A stretch of 13,288 bases of DNA from Candidatus Omnitrophica bacterium UBA1443 (GTDB lineage Bacteria > Omnitrophota > Omnitrophia > Omnitrophales > Aquincolibacteriaceae), in contig DCTJ01000008.1 in the NCBI GenBank assembly GCA_002329545.1, positions 1,711-14,998 on the forward strand, given 5' to 3'. Both the position numbers and the translations under genes were made by a program. Below the pieces are notes generated by a model. The model saw nothing but the letters and a program-made list of their open reading frames with translations, ran no database searches and had not been told where the DNA came from. Of the stretch, positions 6,756 to 13,288 are shown one piece after another (the first letter of the stretch is position 1; the number at the start of each line of letters is the position of its first letter).

Positions 6756-7991
6756 ATGATTGGAAAACGAATTGCCGTCCTTTCCCTGTGTCTTATTTTT
6801 AGTCTTCCGAATATTGCGCGCGCAGAGATCCCATGGAGCGACCTCAATCTGCCCGCCACACAGTTTGCTGAAAGCTCACGCTATCACCAAGTGAACTCGA
6901 CGCGCGAAGATTCCTATAATCCAGGTTTTCTCATTTTTTCAGTCTCCAACAATACAGTTAAAATCCAGGTGGAAGGTTTGTTGGATTTAAAAAAATGGAT
7001 TCATGAATCGGCGGTCATCGGACAACTTGATGAGAATAAAGATACGGCCAGCGGTGTGGCGGATGGTGCGATTGAATCCGTCAAGGGGACTGGCAGGGGG
7101 CTTAAAAATCTAGTCTTTCACCCCGTTAATTCTGCGAAAGGACTTGGCACCGCTGCGGGAAGGGTCGGGGACAAGGTCGGCGATGCGTTTCGCACAAAAG
7201 AAGAGGGAGAAAAAGGGGACAGTTTCCTAAGCTCCACCAAACGCCAGATTGCTCAAAAACTTGGGGTCGATGTTTACTCGCGAAACGAACAACTTCAGGA
7301 AAAACTTTCCTCATTGGCCAAACAGGAAATGGGTGGGCGGGGTGTGGTGATGGTTGCGAATTTCTTTATACCGTTCGGATTGATTGCTTCAGCTGTTATG
7401 ACCGTCAGCAATATCAATAACACAGCGGACCAGTTAGTCAATGATAAAGACCGGATTGATCTTTACAAGATCAATAAAGATTCTCTCGTGAGAATCGGTA
7501 TTCCCGAAAATAAGTCCATTGCGCTCCTGAACAACACTTATTACACGCCCCGTCAAGCCACCTATCTTCGTTTTTATCTCGAAAGGTTGGCGTCCCTTCG
7601 GGGGTATCAGATGCTGGCTGACCGGGCGGCTGAATTAACCGAAGATGTCCCGGCTCGAAAATTTCTTCACGAAATGCAAATAGCGGCTGATGGAATGGCG
7701 GGGATCAATGATGCAGTTTCAATTGATATGGTGCCGGAAGGGCTTTTGCTGGAGAGAAAGGACAGCGTGATTCTGATTTGCGGATATGATTATCTGACAG
7801 ATTCGCCACTGGGCAAGACACTGATCGAAAAGGTCGGTAGCTATAAAGCCAAACTTAAAAAGAATTCTGCTGAAATATGGAGCGCGGGAATTGTTACGCC
7901 AAGGTTGAATGGTTCGCTCCTCGCTCACGAAATTAAGGTGCGCCGGATGTGCCTTTTTTTGGACACATCAGATGGTAATACTGCGACGTGA
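6756..7991 (+). CDS. Exported protein of unknown function, 411 aa
   Basis: I do not recognise a named family. Residues 1-23 are a signal peptide ending ARA, so the protein is likely periplasmic or envelope-associated. The segment 58-80 is strand-like. It is followed by a glycine/alanine-rich, low-complexity stretch (about 98-150) with repeated small-residue heptad-like units: SVKGTGRGLKNLV, NSAKGLGTAAG and RVGDKVGDAF. Then comes a more ordered segment (TKRQIAQKLGVDVYSRN at 161-177) and one hydrophobic, possibly membrane-spanning segment (about 196-218). The rest is a mixed helical C-terminal region with YYTPRQATYLRFYLERLASL. AGGGTG a few bases upstream supports the ATG. The amphipathic glycine-rich part recalls proteins that insert into or lie on membranes, but that is inference only. 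The sugar epimerase follows 88 bp later. Confidence 0.8.
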   Translation: MIGKRIAVLSLCLIFSLPNIARAEIPWSDLNLPATQFAESSRYHQVNSTREDSYNPGFLIFSVSNNTVKIQVEGLLDLKKWIHESAVIGQLDENKDTASGVADGAIESVKGTGRGLKNLVFHPVNSAKGLGTAAGRVGDKVGDAFRTKEEGEKGDSFLSSTKRQIAQKLGVDVYSRNEQLQEKLSSLAKQEMGGRGVVMVANFFIPFGLIASAVMTVSNINNTADQLVNDKDRIDLYKINKDSLVRIGIPENKSIALLNNTYYTPRQATYLRFYLERLASLRGYQMLADRAAELTEDVPARKFLHEMQIAADGMAGINDAVSIDMVPEGLLLERKDSVILICGYDYLTDSPLGKTLIEKVGSYKAKLKKNSAEIWSAGIVTPRLNGSLLAHEIKVRRMCLFLDTSDGNTAT

Positions 7992-8079
7992 TGTTGGATG
8001 GAGCCTTGCGTTCAATCGCCTTTTTTTTGTTTCGCCAACTTATTTACCAATTTATTTCGATCTGAAGAAGAGTTAAAAG

Positions 8080-9042
8080 ATGAAGAAAAAGCGGGTTTGC
8101 CTTGTGACAGGTGGCGCCGGATTTATCGGTTCCCATATTACGGATGCCATTCTCCGAAAAGGATACCGGGTCCGCATTCTGGATAATTTTTCACGAGGTA
8201 AGGTGGAAAACCTGAGCGATTCGATCCGTTCCATCGACCTAGTTCGGGGTGACATCCGATGCTCTAAAACGGTCAAAAAAATAATGAAGGGCGCGGATTA
8301 TGTTTTCCATTTGGCCGCGATTGCATCGGTGCCTCAATCCTGCAAGGATCCGGAGGAAACTCACGAAGTGAATGTCAGGGGTACCCTGAATGTTCTGCTT
8401 GCAGCGCGTGACGCCAAAGTAAGACGGGTTGTTTTTACTTCTTCTTCGGCGATTTACGGGGAGACGAAAAACTTTCCTACTTCTGAGCAGGAACGGCCGA
8501 TGCCGGAATCTCCCTACGCGGCCTCCAAAATGATGGGAGAGTATTATTGCCGCAACTTTACCGCGCTTTATGGCCTGGAAACGGTGGCGCTTCGTTATTT
8601 TAACGTGTTCGGCCCCCGGCAGGATCCGAAATCACAGTACTCCAATGTCATTCCGATTTTTATCCGTCAAATCAAACTGGGGAACCCCGTCATGATTCAC
8701 TGGGATGGCCGACAGTCCCGTGATTTTGTTTACATCGAGAATGTTGTGAACGCGAACCTGATCGCCATGGATCATCCCCTGGCCAAGGGGGAATCGTTCA
8801 ACATCGGATGCCACGAGGAGAAAAACATTCTGGAAATTGTCCGGGAGCTCCGGAAGTGTATGGGAATTAAATCGCTGAAGGCCAAGTTTTGTCCCAAGCG
8901 CGCCGGAGATGTGCGCCGAACTTTGGCGGATATCACAAAAGCGAAAAAACGGATGGGATACCGTCCCACGGTCCTTTTTGACGAAGGACTGGAAAAAACG
9001 GTCACCTGGTTCCTGAAGCGTCCTGAAGCATTGTCCCGGTAG
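8080..9042 (+). CDS. NAD-dependent sugar-nucleotide epimerase (extended SDR family)
   Basis: A 320-aa cytosolic enzyme of the UDP-glucose 4-epimerase / dehydratase group, expected to remodel a nucleotide sugar for lipopolysaccharide, capsule or glycoprotein. The NAD-binding TGGAGFIGSH motif is at 10-19, with D35 placed to hold the adenosine ribose. The active site has S121-S123 (TSSSAIYG) and the Y146-x3-K150 pair in SPYAASK. The later RYFNVFGPRQDP and SRDFVYIENV are typical of the substrate-binding half. The pattern best recalls UDP-GlcNAc/UDP-Glc 4-epimerases of the WbpP/Gne type, but substrate cannot be fixed by reading; a 4,6-dehydratase or decarboxylase role is less likely. The purine-rich GAAGAAGAG upstream is a weak ribosome site. 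No glycosyltransferase lies beside it, so it stands alone here. Confidence 0.9.
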   Translation: MKKKRVCLVTGGAGFIGSHITDAILRKGYRVRILDNFSRGKVENLSDSIRSIDLVRGDIRCSKTVKKIMKGADYVFHLAAIASVPQSCKDPEETHEVNVRGTLNVLLAARDAKVRRVVFTSSSAIYGETKNFPTSEQERPMPESPYAASKMMGEYYCRNFTALYGLETVALRYFNVFGPRQDPKSQYSNVIPIFIRQIKLGNPVMIHWDGRQSRDFVYIENVVNANLIAMDHPLAKGESFNIGCHEEKNILEIVRELRKCMGIKSLKAKFCPKRAGDVRRTLADITKAKKRMGYRPTVLFDEGLEKTVTWFLKRPEALSR

Positions 9043-9201
9043 TTTTTGTGCGTCTTGTAGGGTCAAAGATGATCTTCAGGTGTTTCTGATGGGTATCAGT
9101 GATCTGAATATGGCAGAAGTTGTTGCGGGAAAGAGTTATAAAAATAGTTCCGCAGTCTAGCAAAATGTCTGTCCCCAAACAAGTTAAGCAGGAGGTGAGG
9201 C

Positions 9202-9891
9202 ATGCACATCAAAAAGTTCCTGATTGCTGTGTTGTTGTTGAGCGGGTTAATGTCCCCGGTTTATGCGGAGAATGAAAAGAAATTCACTCTCACGACTTAT
9301 TATCCTGCGCCGTATGGGGATTATAAGCAACTGCAATCAAACGATTTGGTATCTGGGAAGGTCATTATCGGAGATTTTAATGCGGATGGCAGGTTTACCC
9401 AAGCTGACGTTACCACAGCGAATGTTCCTTCAGGGGGACTGGCGATCCAGAGCAGTATAAAAATCGGAGCGGATAATGCAACTTGTACTGAGACTAAACA
9501 AGGCACAATGAGATATAACAGTGCGACAAATGGAATCGAGGCTTGCTTGAAAACCCGTACAAGTCCTTCGGTTACTTGGGGGTGGCAACCGATAGGAGGG
9601 GCTTCTTCCGGGGTCAAAGAGGCAACATTAGCGTCGCCGGGCTATATTGAATTCTCAAATGGGTTGATGATTCAATGGGGGACCTGTATAACTCCAAGAA
9701 CCGTGATATTTCCAAAAGCATTCACGACCCAAGTTTTCGCGGTAACTGGCTCGCAAAATATGCCCAAAGTTCATTGGTATGGGAATGAAATATTTTTTAA
9801 TAATGTGACGAGGACAGGGTTCATTGTGGAGCACAATCATGTGGGCAAAGACAAAAATGTTCAGGTGTACTGGATAGCGATTGGGAAGTAA
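9202..9891 (+). CDS. Exported protein with calcium-loop-like motif and phage tail-fibre-like C-terminus
   Basis: A 229-aa protein with a signal peptide (1-22, ending VYA) and a strong AGGAGGTGAGG ribosome site. The mature N-terminus holds TLTTYYPAPYGDYKQL (29-44), which I recall as a recurrent opening of exported proteins in Omnitrophota-like genomes. Next is DFNADGRFTQAD (58-69), fitting the D-x-N-x-D-G-x5-D calcium loop of EF-hand/dockerin type; only one copy is seen, so it is not a full dockerin. Two cysteines (C95, C115) precede the C-terminal region. From about 139 onward, ASPGYIEFSNGLMIQWG, IFPKAF and the closing VYWIAIGK match the layout of gp53-like C-terminal domains of phage tail fibres. 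All six ATA isoleucine codons lie from codon 86 on, whereas gatB has one in 493, so this part may have a different history. The function is unknown; surface binding or adhesion is inference. Confidence 0.8.
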   Translation: MHIKKFLIAVLLLSGLMSPVYAENEKKFTLTTYYPAPYGDYKQLQSNDLVSGKVIIGDFNADGRFTQADVTTANVPSGGLAIQSSIKIGADNATCTETKQGTMRYNSATNGIEACLKTRTSPSVTWGWQPIGGASSGVKEATLASPGYIEFSNGLMIQWGTCITPRTVIFPKAFTTQVFAVTGSQNMPKVHWYGNEIFFNNVTRTGFIVEHNHVGKDKNVQVYWIAIGK

Positions 9892-10047
9892 TCCTTGGCA
9901 TTGTCGGGAGCGTACGCAAAAAAGATTTATCAAAGTAGTTATGCTGACAACAGGATACAGTTGACAGATACGGGTTTTAAAGTGTACTACGTTGTGAATT
10001 GTCCAGACGCTCCCTATTTTTATGTGGCGCTTAAATCCAATTTATAA
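9892..10047 (+). pseudogene. In-frame remnant resembling a second C-terminus of the preceding gene
   Basis: Immediately after the TAA of the 229-aa gene, the same frame stays open for 51 codons and ends at a TAA (10045-10047). The peptide contains NRIQLTDTGFKVYYVV and ends PYFYVALKSNL. This mirrors the end of the upstream protein, which reads NEIFFNNVTRTGFIVEH and ends VYWIAIGK: shared N-x-I, T-G-F-x-V and a final aromatic strand before a short tail. I read it as a broken copy of a similar tail-fibre-like C-terminal domain, left after duplication or exchange. Alternatives are a very short TTG-started gene (TTG at 9895, with GGGAAG upstream) or chance. Sequence similarity is modest and judged by eye. 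Confidence 0.45.
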
Positions 10048-10148
10048 TTTTTTCAGAAACCTGTTTTTTGATTTTTTTGTGAGGTATCATCTGTGTTGGT
10101 AAAAAAAAGAAATATGATAGTTGGAGATAAAACGAGGTGGTAAATAAA

Positions 10149-11630
10149 ATGAATTTTGAACCAGTGATCGGGCTTGAAGTCCACGTTCAGTTAAAAACAA
10201 AGAGCAAACTTTTCTGCCCGTGTCCTGCCACTTTTGGAGAAGAGGGGAACAGAAACACGTGCCCGGTGTGTCTTGGGTGGCCGGGATCGCTTCCTGTGGT
10301 GAATGAAGAAGCGTTGAGGCTTGCGATTAGGGCAGGTCTTGCGCTCCAGTGTCAAGTGGCGGAGAGGCTTAAATTTGATCGAAAGAATTACTTCTACCCT
10401 GATCTTCCGAAGGCTTATCAGATCTCGCAGTATGACATGCCCGTGAACGGGCGGGGTTATGTGGATGTTGAAACAAAAATTGCCAATGGGACAGGTTCTT
10501 TGAGCGAAAGCGGAGCGACTACCTCTGAGCAGTTTGTGACCAGAAGGATCGGGATCACCCGCGCGCACCTTGAAGAAGATGCGGGAAAGCTGATTCATGA
10601 AGGCATCGCGGATGGCAGTCTGGTTGATTACAACCGCGGCGGCGTGCCCCTTCTTGAGATTGTTTCGGAGCCTGATATCCGGTCACCCCAGGAAGCTTAT
10701 GATTATCTTAAGGCGCTCAAGACGATTCTACAGTACGCGGAAGTGAGCGACTGTGATATGGAAAAAGGAAGTTTGAGATGTGACGCGAACGTATCGGTGC
10801 GTCCCGTAGGCCAGGAGAAGTTTGGTACTAAAGTTGAGATCAAGAATCTGAATTCGTTCAAGATGGTTGAGCGTGCCATTCAATACGAAATCGAGCGACA
10901 GACTCGCGCGCTTGAGGATGGGGAGAGTATTGTGCAAGAAACGCGGCTCTGGGACGACCCGAAAGGCATGACCTATTCGATGCGCTCCAAAGAAGACGCG
11001 CATGATTATCGCTATTTCCCGGACCCGGATCTCGTGCCGTTTACTTTGGCGCGCGAAACCGTGGAGGCGATCCGAAAAACCTTGCCAGAGCTTCCTCTGG
11101 ACCGCGCCAAGCGGTTTATGGCGGATTATGGTCTTCCAGAGTACGACGCCTACACGCTCGTGGAAGACAAAAGAATTTCCGAATATTTTGAGGACGTGGT
11201 CAAGGCGGGGGTGGCGGCCAAGACTTCCAGTAACTGGATTCTTACGGAACTGCTCGCGGTACTGAATACGAAAAATCTCGCGATTGAAAGTTCTCCGGTG
11301 CCGCCGGAAAGTTTTGCCAGGCTACTCAGACTGATCGAAGATGGGACCCTCTCCGGGAAAATGGCCAAGGATGTTCTCGGGATGATGTTTGACACCGGAA
11401 AGGATGCCGAAACAATCGTAAAGGAAAAGGGACTTGTCCAAGTCTCCGATACCAGTCTTATTGAAAAAGCGGTGGAGAAAGCGATTGCCGCAAATCCCAG
11501 GGCAGTGGAGGAGTTTAAGGCGGGGAAGCAGAAAGCGCTTGGGGCGATCGTGGGTTTTGTGATGAAAGAGACACAGGGGAAGGCGAACCCCCAGCTTACG
11601 AACGAAATACTCAGGCGTAAGCTCGGATAG
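10149..11630 (+). CDS. gatB: Aspartyl/glutamyl-tRNA(Asn/Gln) amidotransferase subunit B
   Basis: GatB is the kinase/tRNA-binding subunit of the GatCAB complex. The complex converts Glu-tRNA(Gln), and often Asp-tRNA(Asn), into the correctly amidated forms in organisms lacking the matching synthetase. The 493 aa fit the family. The N-terminal PVIGLEVHVQL (5-15) is followed by zinc-type cysteines C23, C25, C38 and C41. The catalytic-cradle motifs ITRAHLEEDAGK and DYNRGGVPLLEIVSEPD come next, and the C-terminal YqeY-like tail ends KANPQLTNEILRRKLG. I chose ATG 10149 because GAGGTGG (10134-10140) sits 8 nt upstream; a GTG at 10137 would start inside that site. gatA and gatC are not adjacent in the window. 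The AT-rich region upstream has no well-spaced promoter pair that I would defend. Confidence 0.97.
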   Translation: MNFEPVIGLEVHVQLKTKSKLFCPCPATFGEEGNRNTCPVCLGWPGSLPVVNEEALRLAIRAGLALQCQVAERLKFDRKNYFYPDLPKAYQISQYDMPVNGRGYVDVETKIANGTGSLSESGATTSEQFVTRRIGITRAHLEEDAGKLIHEGIADGSLVDYNRGGVPLLEIVSEPDIRSPQEAYDYLKALKTILQYAEVSDCDMEKGSLRCDANVSVRPVGQEKFGTKVEIKNLNSFKMVERAIQYEIERQTRALEDGESIVQETRLWDDPKGMTYSMRSKEDAHDYRYFPDPDLVPFTLARETVEAIRKTLPELPLDRAKRFMADYGLPEYDAYTLVEDKRISEYFEDVVKAGVAAKTSSNWILTELLAVLNTKNLAIESSPVPPESFARLLRLIEDGTLSGKMAKDVLGMMFDTGKDAETIVKEKGLVQVSDTSLIEKAVEKAIAANPRAVEEFKAGKQKALGAIVGFVMKETQGKANPQLTNEILRRKLG

Positions 11631-11651
11631 CGGAAAAGCGCGGAACAAAGA

Positions 11652-12743
11652 ATGAAAAGTTCGGGAAAAGCAGAACGTAGAAAAAAAAAGAAGAAACGCG
11701 CTCCGCTTCCTGTCTCCCGCTCCCCGGTCTACACGCTTGGCGTAGAGACATCGTGTGACGAAACCTCGTGCGCGGTTATAAAAAACGGCACTGAAATCCT
11801 TTCCAATGTTGTTTCCTCAAGCCTTTTTCGCCATAAAAAATTTGGGGGAGTCGTGCCTGAAATCGCGTCCCGGCATTCCATGGAGCAAATCCGGTGCGTC
11901 TTTCATGAGGCTCTGGAAGAAGCAAAGATAAAAGCTTCGGATCTTGATTTGATCGCGGTGACCCAGGGTCCCGGGCTTATCGGATCACTTTTTGTCGGGG
12001 TTTCATTTGCCAAGGCGCTTGCCTATGAACTGGAGATTCCTCTCGTGGGGGTGAACCACATGGAAGCGCACCTTGTTTCAAATTTTTTTGAAAAACCGGC
12101 CCCAAAAAGATACGTCGGACTTCTTGTTTCCGGCGGCCATACGATGATCACGTTTTGTCATCACCAAACCATCAAAGTTCTCGGCGAGACGATCGACGAC
12201 GCGGTGGGAGAAGCGTATGACAAAGTTGCGAAGATTCTCGGTCTTGGATATCCCGGCGGGCCGGTTATTGACGCTCTTTCAAAAAAGGGGGATCCCAGGG
12301 CTGTTCTCTTCACGCGGCCCAAACTCCAAGGGCGATTCGATACCAGTTTTTCCGGGATCAAAACAGCGGTTCTCTATCTGGTGAAGGATCCGAAGACAGG
12401 ACGTCCGAAGGCGCACGCGCCTTCGAAGGAAGATATTGCCGCGAGTTTCCAGCACGCGGTCATTGGCTGGCTGATTGATAAAGTGTTGGACGCCGCTGAG
12501 GATAGAGGAGTTTCCGATATTGTGGTTGGGGGAGGAGTTAGCGCAAATTCCTATCTTAGGAAAAAGCTCGGATGGGAGGCTGGCGCTAGAGGGTATCAAG
12601 TCTGGTTTCCGCCGATTTCCCTTTCGACGGACAATGGCGCGATGATTGCCAAACGGGGATACGAGCTTTATAAAAAGGGAATCCGGTCGACATTGAATAT
12701 GACGGGAGATCCCGCACTGACAATAAACAAGGGGAATGGTTAG
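11652..12743 (+). CDS. tsaD: tRNA N6-adenosine threonylcarbamoyltransferase
   Basis: TsaD transfers the threonylcarbamoyl group to A37 of tRNAs that read ANN codons (t6A), working with TsaB and TsaE. The 363 aa contain LGVETSCDETSC (29-40), the ASKHA phosphate motif, VTQGPGLIGSLFVG (103-116), metal ligands H136 and H140 in NHMEAH, and VSGGHT (159-164). GGGVSANS (293-300) and D327 in STDNGA follow. The family normally begins only two or three residues before the LGIETSCDET motif, but here 26-28 residues precede it, including ERRKKKKKR. There is no ATG, GTG or TTG between the ATG at 11652 and the motif, so the basic extension appears real. The ribosome site is poor (GGAAC only). The gene starts 21 bp after gatB and is probably co-transcribed with it. 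Confidence 0.96.
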   Translation: MKSSGKAERRKKKKKRAPLPVSRSPVYTLGVETSCDETSCAVIKNGTEILSNVVSSSLFRHKKFGGVVPEIASRHSMEQIRCVFHEALEEAKIKASDLDLIAVTQGPGLIGSLFVGVSFAKALAYELEIPLVGVNHMEAHLVSNFFEKPAPKRYVGLLVSGGHTMITFCHHQTIKVLGETIDDAVGEAYDKVAKILGLGYPGGPVIDALSKKGDPRAVLFTRPKLQGRFDTSFSGIKTAVLYLVKDPKTGRPKAHAPSKEDIAASFQHAVIGWLIDKVLDAAEDRGVSDIVVGGGVSANSYLRKKLGWEAGARGYQVWFPPISLSTDNGAMIAKRGYELYKKGIRSTLNMTGDPALTINKGNG

Positions 12744-12744
12744 C

Positions 12745-12771
12745 GGAGAATGAATAACGATTTCGTTCTCC
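12745..12771 (+). other. Hairpin between tsaD and the MgtC-like gene
   Basis: GGAGAA (12745-12750) can pair with TTCTCC (12766-12771). Alternatively, AACG (12756-12759) pairs with CGTT (12764-12767) around ATTT, and GGAG stacks with CTCC outside it. There is no T-run after it, so termination is not clear; it could be a processing or stability element just after the tsaD stop. Confidence 0.35.
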
Positions 12772-12804
12772 ATGGATCGTTTACCTGATGGAGGAAGAGT
12801 TTTC

Positions 12805-13288
12805 ATGTGTCCATGGACGGGTTTTCAGGATTGGGATATGGTGATCAAATTGGGAGTGGCGGTTTTTCTGGGCGCTCTGATCGGATTGGAACGAGGCGCT
12901 CACGGCAAGGAGGCTGGTTTCAGGACGTACGCGCTCGTCAGCCTTGGATCCGCACTTATGATGCTCGTTTCAGTTAACATTTTTGAAACCTATAGAGGTC
13001 TTTCCAATGTTGACCCGGGGCGAATCGCTGGTCAGGTGGTAACAGGGATTGGTTTTCTGGGAGCCGGAGCGATTATACGGTCCCAGGAGCGTGTCCGGGG
13101 GCTTACGACCGCGGCGGGGATCTGGGTGGTTTGCGGGATTGGACTTGCGTGCGGATTAGGCGCCTATCAAGAAGCGATTTTAGGAACGGCGTTTGCGTTG
13201 ATAATTCTTGCGTTTTTCTCAAGTGTGGAACATAAGCTTTTACGCTCGAAAGACCGAAAACCAAGGGGTGTATCCCACTTAAGGCAGT
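12805..13288 (+). CDS. MgtC/SapB-family membrane protein, 3' end outside window
   Basis: An inner-membrane protein truncated by the right edge; 161 codons are visible with no stop. Family landmarks: GALIGLERGAHGKEAGFRT (23-41), the DPGRIAGQVVTGIGFLGAG stretch (70-88), and VRGLTTAAGIWV (97-108). Four hydrophobic membrane segments can be placed at about 13-28, 43-60, 77-91 and 105-136. Members are linked to survival in low magnesium and, in Salmonella MgtC, to modulation of the F1Fo ATP synthase; most environmental homologues have no known role. A strong GGAGG (12790-12794) precedes the ATG by 10 nt; a second ATG at 12838 is possible but loses no domain. The gene begins 61 bp after tsaD. Whether a C-terminal cytosolic ACT-like domain exists cannot be seen. 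Confidence 0.9.
   Translation, partial: MCPWTGFQDWDMVIKLGVAVFLGALIGLERGAHGKEAGFRTYALVSLGSALMMLVSVNIFETYRGLSNVDPGRIAGQVVTGIGFLGAGAIIRSQERVRGLTTAAGIWVVCGIGLACGLGAYQEAILGTAFALIILAFFSSVEHKLLRSKDRKPRGVSHLRQ

Noticed and set aside
8014..8032. T-run after GCGTTCAATCGC as a terminator for the 411-aa gene
   Set aside because: The stem is only three pairs, too weak to support an intrinsic terminator.
9085..9098. Small hairpin CTGAT-GGGT-ATCAG upstream of the 229-aa gene
   Set aside because: Only five pairs, no T-run, and hairpins this short are expected by chance. I found no better structure in 9043-9201, which otherwise holds only the ribosome site and some weak TATA-like sequence.
9375..9410. Dockerin domain in the 229-aa protein
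   Set aside because: Only one calcium-loop copy is present and the paired second repeat and helices are missing, so a full dockerin is not supported.
10048..10130. T-rich and A-rich stretch before gatB as promoter or terminator
   Set aside because: Candidate -35/-10 pairs are spaced about 11 bp apart, and CAG-AAAC-CTG before the T-run gives only three pairs; neither call can be defended.
12279..12806. 175-codon reverse-strand frame over the end of tsaD
   Set aside because: Overlaps conserved tsaD motifs on the other strand, has no domain features and crosses the ribosome site of the next gene.

Overview
The window looks like chromosomal DNA from a Gram-negative-type bacterium with moderate GC. 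All the genes I can support lie on the + strand, are closely packed, and mostly carry recognisable ribosome binding sites. I see no tRNA, rRNA, CRISPR array, insertion sequence or integrase. A rubrerythrin suggests an anaerobe or microaerophile. The exported protein at 9202-9891 has a TTYYPAPYG stretch after its signal peptide, which I associate from memory with Candidatus Omnitrophota and related uncultured lineages. That taxonomic guess is tentative.

Layout. Positions 2-487 hold the C-terminal part of a prepilin peptidase. It runs into a tight shikimate-pathway cluster, aroC-aroK-aroB (491-3215), with a 3-bp gap, an 8-bp overlap and a 9-bp gap, so the four genes are probably one operon. After an AT-rich gap comes dprA (3366-4529). 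A well-formed extended -10 promoter (4602-4629) then drives a rubrerythrin (4708-5295), and a class II fructose-bisphosphate aldolase follows (5339-6346).

The middle, 6379-10047, is the accessory part. It holds a 93-aa exported protein, a 411-aa exported protein of unknown function, an NAD-dependent sugar-nucleotide epimerase, and a 229-aa exported protein. The last combines a single calcium-loop-like motif with a C-terminal region resembling phage tail-fibre (gp53-like) domains. Directly after its stop codon, in the same frame, is an open 51-codon stretch that looks like the remnant of a second, different C-terminus.

Housekeeping genes then resume: gatB (10149-11630) and tsaD (11652-12743). 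An MgtC/SapB-type membrane protein (12805 onward) runs off the right edge.

Together these genes cover aromatic amino acid precursor synthesis, DNA uptake or recombination, peroxide defence, glycolysis/gluconeogenesis, surface sugar synthesis, and translation fidelity (Gln/Asn-tRNA amidation and t6A tRNA modification). I do not see a convincing new multi-gene system. The most interesting part is the exported tail-fibre-like protein with its trailing C-terminal remnant, followed by the two unknown exported proteins.
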